Part shown: in pieces, positions 15,657 to 22,441 of the stretch
How the letters are laid out: every line of letters starts with the position of its first letter
Numbering within the stretch: position 1 is the first letter of the stretch
DNA from: an uncultured bacterium
GTDB lineage: Bacteria; Myxococcota_A; Polyangia; Polyangiales; Houyiibacteriaceae
Assembly (NCBI GenBank): GCA_938024995.1
Contig: CALJDU010000045.1
Coordinates: 1-64,000 of the forward strand
Direction: 5' to 3'
DNA: 64,000 nucleotides
Program-made: the position numbers and the translations under genes
The notes under the pieces: model-generated
What the model was told of the DNA's origin: nothing
What the model saw: only the letters and a program-made list of their open reading frames with translations
Databases searched by the model: none

Positions 15657-17555
15657 CTAGCGAGGGCCTTCAAAGACCGCTGAGGCGCGTGTGGTGGCGC
15701 CGGTCGCCGGGAAACGGGTCTGGGAGAGTTGCTCGAGGAAACAGTCCCGCGCAAACGTCGAGGCGCGAACGCGGACTTCACCTGCAACGCCTTCCCCGCT
15801 GATCCGAAACCGCACCCGCTCAGGACGGTTCTCTCCGCCGCCGCAACGCCTCAGCGCGGACTGGCGCGGCGCCAGCGCGGCCTGGATCTGCTCGACCGAG
15901 AGCGGGCCCTCGGAGCGACGAACGCGCAGGGATCCGAGGAGCGCGTCGCGATCCACGGCTTCCGGTGCGCTCGGTTCTCCCGAGCGTTGCGCGGAACGCA
16001 TGCGAGCCACGACGTCCGCGAACGCTTCTCCAACGAGGTGACATCGGGTCGCGCGCCGAAGCTGCTCCGACTCAAGCGCCTTCACGATCACGTCGGCGGT
16101 CGTTTCCGGCTCAAAGAGGATGAACGCTTCCGCCGCTTCAAAGATGTCTCCGTGATAGCGAACCTGACCATGGCTCCCAGCCGCGGCGATGATCGCGGGG
16201 CGGCCAGAGAACACGGCGGCCGAGCTCAGGCGAACCGGCACGCCGCGAAAGTTCTCAAGCGCGACGCGCGCCCATGGAGCTCGCGCGATTTGCGCGGCCA
16301 GTCGTTGTCGCGCTTCGGGAATCACGCGCTCGTGCCCGAGCGCGGTCAGGACAAAGTCTCGGCCGTTGAGCACGCGCGTGAGCGTCGTGAGCTGGGCACC
16401 CGTCACGTTCTGGTCAAAGAGGATGCCTGGCGGATCACGCTCCAGCGTGGCGGCGTCGAAGAGCGTCTCCACGGTTTCTCGATCGACGATTTCGGTCGTG
16501 ACGGCGCCGCCCCGAAGGTCGTCCCCGCGGAGCGTCAGTTGAGGCGCGCGCGCGACCGACACGTGGGGCGCGAACATGATGGGATCCAAGCCGACGTGCG
16601 CCGGACCGAGCGCCTTGCCGCGCTGGGTGAGCGGCGCGTACATCGACCGGGTCGTCGCCGCGTCAACTCCGATCCACAAAGCGATGCACGCGACCAAGGC
16701 CGCGCCAAGACGCGTCTCCGCGGACGCGGGGCGATGTCGCTGAAGCGCGATCACGGCGACGAGAACGGCGACGAAGACGAAACCGACGAAGAGCCCGATG
16801 CCGAGCAGCCGCACGGTTTGTGTCGCGTCGAGACCGCTCAACAAGATGGAGAGCCGCGCGTCGCTCTCTGAGATGTTCGTGGCGCTCGCGCGGGTCAGGC
16901 TCTCCGCGGCGCCCATAAAGCAGCCGACCGCGATGGCCCCAAAGAGCGCGGAGGCGCTTCCCAAGGAGGCGGCTCGGTCACGCCCTACCGCTGCCGCCGC
17001 GACCGTGATCGCGAGCCCGCCGCCGACGCTTCCCAGGATGGCGAGCGCAAGCACGAGGACGGCGGACCAGGAAGGGACCGTGCTCATCGCGGCCGCGACG
17101 CCAGCGCCGCCGGCGAGGACCCCAATGACACCGGGCCAGCGGGAGTCGTCCGCGCGCTCCGTCCACGCCGCGGCCGCGTACCCCATCGCGAGTCCGCTCA
17201 GCAGCGCACCGGAGACCGCGAGCCCGGCTCCGCGAACCTCCATGGCCGCGGCCGCCCCGCGCAACAAGAGCTCGACTTCGGTTCCTTCGCCTTGGGCCAG
17301 GATGGTCGCGCGCTCTTCGGTCGCGAAGAAGAGGTGAGCGGCCCATGGCGCGGCCGCGACGATCGCCGGAAAGACCGCGGGAATCGGCGCGCGGGTGAGG
17401 AGGGCGCACGTGATCGTGATGACCAGAAACGCGCCCAGGGTGACCCCCATTAGCGCACCGGTCAGCTCCAGGTCGTGGAGCACCGCGAGGGACGCAGCGG
17501 ATACCGAAGCGGCTGCCAGGCTCGGAGGAAGCCACGCGCGTGGATGCGTTTGCAT
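15657..17555 (-). CDS. Polytopic membrane protein with AgmX/TonB-like C-terminal domain
   Basis: A 632-residue protein. Residues 1-300 hold about eight or nine hydrophobic helices (for example ALMGVTLGAFLVITITCALL and GIGLFVGFVFVAVLVAVIAL). Two periplasmic segments resembling ExbD-type domains may follow. The last 85 residues (QAALAPRQSALRRCGGGENR through ARDCFLEQLSQTRFPATG) look like the AgmX/PglI-type C-terminal domain of myxobacteria, a TonB-like fold with a conserved Cys pair. Such domains are tied to gliding and envelope trafficking, but here the link is only structural. I do not recognise a transport signature. Confidence 0.65.
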   Translation of the reverse strand: MQTHPRAWLPPSLAAASVSAASLAVLHDLELTGALMGVTLGAFLVITITCALLTRAPIPAVFPAIVAAAPWAAHLFFATEERATILAQGEGTEVELLLRGAAAAMEVRGAGLAVSGALLSGLAMGYAAAAWTERADDSRWPGVIGVLAGGAGVAAAMSTVPSWSAVLVLALAILGSVGGGLAITVAAAAVGRDRAASLGSASALFGAIAVGCFMGAAESLTRASATNISESDARLSILLSGLDATQTVRLLGIGLFVGFVFVAVLVAVIALQRHRPASAETRLGAALVACIALWIGVDAATTRSMYAPLTQRGKALGPAHVGLDPIMFAPHVSVARAPQLTLRGDDLRGGAVTTEIVDRETVETLFDAATLERDPPGILFDQNVTGAQLTTLTRVLNGRDFVLTALGHERVIPEARQRLAAQIARAPWARVALENFRGVPVRLSSAAVFSGRPAIIAAAGSHGQVRYHGDIFEAAEAFILFEPETTADVIVKALESEQLRRATRCHLVGEAFADVVARMRSAQRSGEPSAPEAVDRDALLGSLRVRRSEGPLSVEQIQAALAPRQSALRRCGGGENRPERVRFRISGEGVAGEVRVRASTFARDCFLEQLSQTRFPATGATTRASAVFEGPR

Positions 17556-17653
17556 TCGCTCGACTCTATCAGCGGCGATAGCGGCTCAGTGCATGACCTG
17601 AGATTCGTGTAGATCGAGTGGAGAGGTCGCGCGTCAGGAGCGATGGAGAGCTT

Positions 17654-19210
17654 ATGAGACAGAACCGGTTCCTCGCTGCGCAGGTCGGAATGGCCGTCGC
17701 GCTCTGCATGACGTTTCCCGCGAACGCCCACGCGTTCTGCGGCTTTTACGTGAGCGGCGCGGACGCGTCCCTCTACAACGAAGCCAGCTTGGTCGTACTG
17801 ATGCGTGACCAAACGCGGACGGTGGTGTCGATGCAGAACGACTACCAGGGGCCGATCGAGGATTTCGCGATGGTCATCCCGGTGCCCGAAGTGTTGTCCC
17901 GTGCTTCTGTCAAAACGCTCTCGCCGGAGATCTTTGCGCGCGTCGATCGGCTCGCGGCGCCTCGGCTCGTCGAGTACTTCGAGCGGGATCCCTGCGAGGA
18001 AGAGATTTACGAAGACTTCGGCGACGATGACGAGATGGACGTCGAGGCCGTGGAGGAGAGCACGTCCTCCAGACGTCGCGCGCCTCGCGACCTCGGGGTG
18101 CGCGTCGAGGCCGAGTTCGCCGTCGCGGAGTACGACATCTTGATCTTGAGCGCCGAGGACTCGTCGGGTCTCGAGACGTGGCTGCGCCAAGAGCGCTACG
18201 AGATCCCGGAGGGCGCGGCACAGGTGCTGCGTCCGTACGTCGAGCGCGACATGAAGTTCTTCGTCGCGAAGGTCGCGGTCGATCGCGTCGTGACCTTGGA
18301 CGATGGACGCGTGCTCCTGTCGCCGCTGCGCTTTCACTACGACGCGGACGAGTTCTTTTTGCCGATTCGTCTCGGGCTCCTGAATTCGAGCGGCGAGCAA
18401 GACATCTTGGTGCACATCCTCGCGCGCGGGGTTCGGTACGAGGTCGCCAACTACGACAACTACGCGGTGCCCACGAACATCCGCCTCTCGGACGTCGCGT
18501 CAGAGAACTTCGGCGCGTTCTATGACGCCTTGATCTCGCGGATGGTCGCGGTCTATCCCGGGAGCATCATCACCGAGTACGCGTGGAACGCCGGGTCCTG
18601 CGATCCCTGCCCTGACGCGCCGCTCAACCCGTCCGAGCTCGTAACGCTCGGCGCGGAAGTGATCCCCTCGTACGACTCTCATGTTCGCCAGGGCCGAGTG
18701 CCGCAGAGCTTTCGCAACGACTTCGTGCTCACGCGTTTGCACGCACGCGTCACCGCGGACTCGGCGGGCGAGGACCTTTACTTTCGACCCGCACCGGCGA
18801 TTTCGGGTGGCCAGGGGACGCCCGATGAAGAGGGCGCGCTGGTCACCGAGGTCACCCGTCAAGGAGGCAATCAAAGCGCGTTCCAGGGACGCTTCGTTGA
18901 CATTCACAAATGGGAGGGACCGATCGAATGCGGCTCACCTCGCCGAGGTCGCTGGGACGTGCGTCCGCCCACGGCCGCGCCGTCTCCCTTCGCCGCGAAG
19001 CCAAGCGACGCGACCGAAGCACCCGAGCTCGCGGGTGAGGTGTCTCTGCCTGCGGGGGACGCGCTCCCTTCTGGGAACGTCACGCTCCCGCCGCCTCCGC
19101 CTTCCGCGGGATGCAGCCGGTGCAGCATGTCCAGCGAGGCCGCTTCGGGCGCGTTGCCCTTGGTCGCGCTCTTGATGGTCGGCCTCGCGCGTCGCCGGGA
19201 GCGGTCATGA
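17654..19210 (+). CDS. DUF2330 protein with MYXO-CTERM-like tail (copy 1)
   Basis: A 518-residue exported protein. A signal peptide (MRQNRFLAAQVGMAVALCMT... cut after AHA) leads into the DUF2330 domain (FCGFYVSGADASLYNEASLV; then MQNDYQGPIEDFAMVIPVPE). The mature protein starts with a conserved FCGFYV. An acidic insert at about 115-140 is absent from copy 2. The C-terminus is Pro-rich, then CSRCSM, a hydrophobic helix (ALPLVALLMVGLA) and RRRERS, which fits a MYXO-CTERM surface-sorting signal. GGAGAG precedes the ATG at 17654. The function of DUF2330 is unknown. The stop overlaps the start of copy 2. Confidence 0.85.
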   Translation: MRQNRFLAAQVGMAVALCMTFPANAHAFCGFYVSGADASLYNEASLVVLMRDQTRTVVSMQNDYQGPIEDFAMVIPVPEVLSRASVKTLSPEIFARVDRLAAPRLVEYFERDPCEEEIYEDFGDDDEMDVEAVEESTSSRRRAPRDLGVRVEAEFAVAEYDILILSAEDSSGLETWLRQERYEIPEGAAQVLRPYVERDMKFFVAKVAVDRVVTLDDGRVLLSPLRFHYDADEFFLPIRLGLLNSSGEQDILVHILARGVRYEVANYDNYAVPTNIRLSDVASENFGAFYDALISRMVAVYPGSIITEYAWNAGSCDPCPDAPLNPSELVTLGAEVIPSYDSHVRQGRVPQSFRNDFVLTRLHARVTADSAGEDLYFRPAPAISGGQGTPDEEGALVTEVTRQGGNQSAFQGRFVDIHKWEGPIECGSPRRGRWDVRPPTAAPSPFAAKPSDATEAPELAGEVSLPAGDALPSGNVTLPPPPPSAGCSRCSMSSEAASGALPLVALLMVGLARRRERS

Positions 19211-20766
19211 TGCGCCTCGGGTTCCTGCTCGCGTTGGCCGTCGCGCTTTGGTTCCCCGCGCTTTGGTTCCCCGCGCCCGCCTCCGCGTTCTGTGGCTTTT
19301 ACGTCAGCGGGGCGGAGGCATCGCTCTACAACGAGGCGAGCTTGGTTGTGTTGATGCGGGACGGCACGCGAACGGTCGTCTCGATGCAGAACGACTACCA
19401 AGGTCCCGTCGAAGACTTCGCGATGGTGATCCCGGTTCCGGAAGTGCTCTCGCGCGCCTCTGTGAAGACGCTGTCGCCGGAGATCTTCGCGCGGGTAGAT
19501 CGCCTCGCCGCGCCGCGGCTCGTTGAGTACTTCGAGATGGACCCTTGCGCCTACGACGTTGACGCATCCACCCGAGGCGACGCCGTCCGCGTCTTGCAGT
19601 CTTTGCCTGGGGTGTCTCGTCGACGCCGCGCACCGCGTGATCTTGGCGTTGAGGTTGAGGCGGAGTTCGCGGTTGGCGAGTACGACGTCCTCATCTTGAG
19701 CGCGGAGGACTCTTCTGGCCTCGAGACGTGGTTGCGCCAGGAGCGGTATCAGCTCCCGGAAGGTGCTGCGGCGGTGCTGCGCCCTTACGTCGAGCGAGAC
19801 ATGAAGTTCTTTGTCGCGAAGGTGGCGGTGGATCGCGTCGTGACGCTCGAAGACGGACGCGTGCTGTTGTCTCCGCTTCGTTTCCACTACGACGCGGATG
19901 ACTTCTTCTTGCCGATTCGCTTGGGGCTCCTGAACTCGAGCGGGGAGCAAGACATCTTGGTGCACATCCTCGCGCGCGGCGTGCGCTACGAAGTCGCGAA
20001 CTACGACAACTACGCGGTGCCGACCAACATCCGGCTCTCGGACGTCGCGTCAGAGAACTTCGGCGCTTTCTACGACGCGCTGATCTCGCGGATGGTCGAG
20101 GTGTATCCAGGAAGCGTCGTGACCGAGTACGCCTGGAACGCTGCGTCCTGTGATCCTTGCCCCGACCAACCGCTCAATCCGTCGGAGCTCGTGACCTTGG
20201 GCGCGGAGGTGATCCCCTCATACGATTCCCACGTCCGGCAAGGTCGCGTGCCGCGGAGCTTCCAACGCGACTTCGTCCTTACGCGTTTGCACGCGCGGGT
20301 CACCGCGGACGCAGCCGGCGAGGACCTCTACTTCCGGCCGGCCCCCGCGATCACCGGAGGCCAAGGAACGCCAGACGAAGAAGGCGTGTTGATCACCGAG
20401 GTGACCCGCCAAGCGGGCGACCAAAGCGCGTTCCAAGGACGCTTCGTCGACCTTCACAAATGGGACGGGCCGATCGAGTGCGACGCGCCTCGACGAGGTC
20501 GCTGGGCTGTCCGCCCGCCGACCCCGGCGCCGTCTCCGTTCGCCGCGAAGCCGAGCGAGGCCGACGCGAACCCGCCGGTCGATCTCGCGGATGATGTCTC
20601 GCTCGGCGCCGATGGTCTTCCCTCCGGTCAGGTCGCGCTGCCGCCTCCGCCTCCCTCGGTCGGGTGCAGCCGATGCAGCATGTCGAGCGGACTCGCGACC
20701 GGGGCGCTGCCTCTCGGGATGCTCGCGGTGCTCGGCGCGCTTCGTCGTCAGCGGCACTCGCGGTAG
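19207..20766 (+). CDS. DUF2330 protein with MYXO-CTERM-like tail (copy 2)
   Basis: A 519-residue paralogue of the preceding gene. The ATG at 19207 overlaps the upstream stop (ATGA), so translation is coupled; the next codon is also ATG. The signal peptide contains a small WFPALWFPA duplication. The DUF2330 core is nearly the same over long stretches (for example LRPYVERDMKFFVAKVAVDR), while the region after DPC differs (YDVDASTRGDAVRVLQSLPG). The tail is CSRCSM, a hydrophobic helix and RRQRHSR, again MYXO-CTERM-like. The last 19 bases overlap the end of the GST-like gene on the other strand. Confidence 0.85.
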   Translation: MMRLGFLLALAVALWFPALWFPAPASAFCGFYVSGAEASLYNEASLVVLMRDGTRTVVSMQNDYQGPVEDFAMVIPVPEVLSRASVKTLSPEIFARVDRLAAPRLVEYFEMDPCAYDVDASTRGDAVRVLQSLPGVSRRRRAPRDLGVEVEAEFAVGEYDVLILSAEDSSGLETWLRQERYQLPEGAAAVLRPYVERDMKFFVAKVAVDRVVTLEDGRVLLSPLRFHYDADDFFLPIRLGLLNSSGEQDILVHILARGVRYEVANYDNYAVPTNIRLSDVASENFGAFYDALISRMVEVYPGSVVTEYAWNAASCDPCPDQPLNPSELVTLGAEVIPSYDSHVRQGRVPRSFQRDFVLTRLHARVTADAAGEDLYFRPAPAITGGQGTPDEEGVLITEVTRQAGDQSAFQGRFVDLHKWDGPIECDAPRRGRWAVRPPTPAPSPFAAKPSEADANPPVDLADDVSLGADGLPSGQVALPPPPPSVGCSRCSMSSGLATGALPLGMLAVLGALRRQRHSR

Positions 20767-21491
20767 ACACGCAGTGCGTGCCGCCCGGCCGGGTGCTCGC
20801 GGAACGCCGTGATGGTGGCTCGCGCGTCCGGGCTGAGATCAGCGACCGCGGGAAACGGTCCGCCATAGCCCTCGGGTCCGATGATCGGCGCGGCGAGCGA
20901 AGCAAAGGTGAGGTCAGCCGCGCTGAAGTGATCGCCGAGAAGAAAAGGGCGGTCCTCAAGCGCGGCCCCTACGTCATCGAAGAGCGCCCTGAGCTTCTCG
21001 TGAGAACGCGCCGCGCCCTTGTCCGTGACGTTCATCGCGCGACCGAGCAGCCCACGAAAGAACGGTCCTGAGACCCACGCGCCAGCGCGCCCGAGCCGCT
21101 CAGCGAAGAGCGCGTTCATCACCTTGGGACGGTCGAAGAGCTGGCGATAGGCCCAGCGACGCGCGTGCGGACCCAGAACATCGTCAAAGCGCGCGCGCCA
21201 CTGCTCGAGCTCTTGATCGTGTGCTTCCGGAAAGAGCGTCCGTTGTCCATCCGGCCGCTGGCTGTCGGCCCATCGCACGATGTCTTTGGAGTCGGTCAGC
21301 GCGTGCTTGCTCTCCTTGTCGAGGACGAGCACGGGCGTGCTTCTTCCGAAGCCGCGCGCCTTGGTTCCGCGGAGGTGGAAGAGCGGTAGGTGTCCCTCTT
21401 CCTCGAAGTCGACGTCGCAGTGCTCAAGCGCCCACCTGGCCTTCTCGCAAAAGTGACTGAAAGAGATCGTGATCAACAAAGGCCGCGCCAT
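20748..21491 (-). CDS. Glutathione S-transferase-like protein
   Basis: A 247-residue protein with an N-terminal thioredoxin-like domain (LLITISFSHFCEKARWALEH) and a helical C-terminal domain (RPFLLGDHFSAADLTFASLA). SFSHFCEKARWAL matches the active-site region of GST families in which Ser or Cys activates the thiol. Function could be detoxification or a metabolic thiol transfer; no partner gene tells which. The start at 21491 gives MARPLLITIS. An in-frame alternative at 21542 would begin inside the intergenic repeats. The chosen start codon sits in the loop of a 12-base-pair hairpin (21477-21505). It is downstream of lexA on the same strand. Confidence 0.8.
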   Translation of the reverse strand: MARPLLITISFSHFCEKARWALEHCDVDFEEEGHLPLFHLRGTKARGFGRSTPVLVLDKESKHALTDSKDIVRWADSQRPDGQRTLFPEAHDQELEQWRARFDDVLGPHARRWAYRQLFDRPKVMNALFAERLGRAGAWVSGPFFRGLLGRAMNVTDKGAARSHEKLRALFDDVGAALEDRPFLLGDHFSAADLTFASLAAPIIGPEGYGGPFPAVADLSPDARATITAFREHPAGRHALRVYRECR

Positions 21492-21505
21492 AAGCGCGAC
21501 CTTTG
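21477..21505 (-). promoter_or_regulatory. Hairpin that places the GST start codon in its loop
   Basis: On the minus strand, CAAAGGTCGCGC (21505-21494) pairs with GCGCGGCCTTTG (21488-21477): 12 pairs with one G-U wobble in RNA. The 5-base loop TTATG contains the predicted ATG. The AAAGG that could serve as ribosome binding site is inside the stem. It could control translation of the GST gene, or act as a weak attenuator after lexA; no U-run follows. Confidence 0.55.
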
Positions 21506-21520
21506 TTGCAGCGACCAAAC

Positions 21521-21548
21521 CGGTCAACTGAAGAACGGTCAACCGAAG
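21521..21548. repeat. Direct repeat between lexA and the GST gene
   Basis: CGGTCAACTGAAG (21521-21533) and CGGTCAACCGAAG (21536-21548) differ at one base and start 15 bases apart. A short inverted repeat GACC-AAACC-GGTC (21513-21525) overlaps the first copy. The spacing suggests a protein-binding site or a duplicated -35-like TTGACC on the minus strand, in front of the GST gene. Confidence 0.5.
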
Positions 21549-21559
21549 TACACGTGCTC

Positions 21560-22210
21560 TTACTCGAGGCGACGGTACACGCCGACCACGACACCGAGGA
21601 TCGAGGTCTCGCGCCAGTCGTTCTTCGGCACCAAGATGGGCGCCATCGTCTTGTTCTCCGGCTGAAGGCGGATGTGGTCCTTCTCGGGGAAGTAGCGCTT
21701 ACAGGTGGCCTCATCGCCGACGAGCGCGACCACGATCTCGCCGCGGTTCGCGGTGAGCTGCTTACGCACGAAGACGTAGTCGCCGTCGTGAATCCCCGCT
21801 TCGATCATCGACTCTCCGACAATGCGGAGACCAAACACGTCACGCCCTCGCCCCACGAGCATGCGGTCGATCTTCACGGTGTCTTCGGAGTGCTCAATCG
21901 CTTCGGCGAGCGCACCCGCGGCCACGCGACCCACGATCGGGATCTCCATCAGGTCGTCACTGGTCGCGGTGTTCTTCTTGATCGGGCGACCGTCCGGGTG
22001 ACGCACCAGCCGAAGCGTTCTGGACTTCATGTCCTCGCGGGTCAGGTAGCCCTTGCGCTCAAGCGCGCGGAGGTGGTCGTTGACACCATTGGTGCTCTTG
22101 ATGCCGAGGTGGTTGCCGATCTCGCGAAGGGTGGGCGGGTAGCCGCAGTCTTCAATCTGACACCCGATGAACTCGAGGACGGCGCGCTGACGATCGGTGA
22201 GCTTCTGCAT
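21560..22210 (-). CDS. lexA: LexA repressor
   Basis: A 216-residue SOS repressor. The winged helix (MQKLTDRQRAVLEFIGCQIE, then PTLREIGNHLGIKSTNGVND) binds operators. The self-cleavage bond is Ala98-Gly99 (GRVAAGALAE). Ser134 (GESMIEAG) and Lys171 (EATCKRY) are the catalytic dyad, 37 residues apart as in E. coli. All residues needed for RecA-stimulated cleavage are present. The ATG at 22210 gives the standard N-terminus; the frame upstream is open but unlike LexA. A linker of about 15 residues between domains is longer than in E. coli. It is divergent from the VIT/VWA gene. Confidence 0.95.
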   Translation of the reverse strand: MQKLTDRQRAVLEFIGCQIEDCGYPPTLREIGNHLGIKSTNGVNDHLRALERKGYLTREDMKSRTLRLVRHPDGRPIKKNTATSDDLMEIPIVGRVAAGALAEAIEHSEDTVKIDRMLVGRGRDVFGLRIVGESMIEAGIHDGDYVFVRKQLTANRGEIVVALVGDEATCKRYFPEKDHIRLQPENKTMAPILVPKNDWRETSILGVVVGVYRRLE

Positions 22211-22278
22211 GATCTGCCTTATTGGGGGGAGACGTGGAAGTGGGTAGCCGGCCTGCAAAGGTGAGCAGGTGGGAGGCA

Positions 22279-22307
22279 AAACTACGTATCGGATGATCAT
22301 ATGTCAA
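22279..22307 (-). promoter_or_regulatory. Putative lexA promoter
   Basis: On the minus strand TTGACA (22307-22302) is followed after 17 bases by TAGTTT (22284-22279), about 70 bases before the lexA ATG. The spacer contains TGATCA and CATATG, overlapping palindromes that could be part of an operator. I saw no match to the published Myxococcus xanthus SOS box. Confidence 0.45.
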
Positions 22308-22345
22308 AAAAAGCGCGCGGGTTACTTCAAGGCACTGAATTGACA

Positions 22346-22360
22346 ACGTTTTTCGTGAAC
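22346..22360 (+). promoter_or_regulatory. ACGTTTTTCGTGAAC motif upstream of the VIT/VWA gene
   Basis: This 15-base string ends 81 bases before the GTG at 22442. It recurs at 25679-25694 with one added C, ending 69 bases before another exported protein. The core also appears at 3977-3987 in front of the ECF sigma gene. The position suggests a shared upstream promoter element. Confidence 0.35.
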
Positions 22361-22368
22361 CGGCGTTC
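22357..22368. promoter_or_regulatory. GAAC-N4-GTTC palindrome between lexA and the VIT/VWA gene
   Basis: GAACCGGCGTTC has the arm layout of the Gram-positive LexA box. It is in the divergent region but about 50 bases upstream of the best lexA promoter, not overlapping it. It may be chance, or an operator for the divergent gene. Confidence 0.25.
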
Positions 22369-22441
22369 GCGCGGAAATGTCGAGTTTGAGGGGCACCCGC
22401 GAGTGACGATGAGCCGCGGAAGATTCAGATCGAAGTGATGA

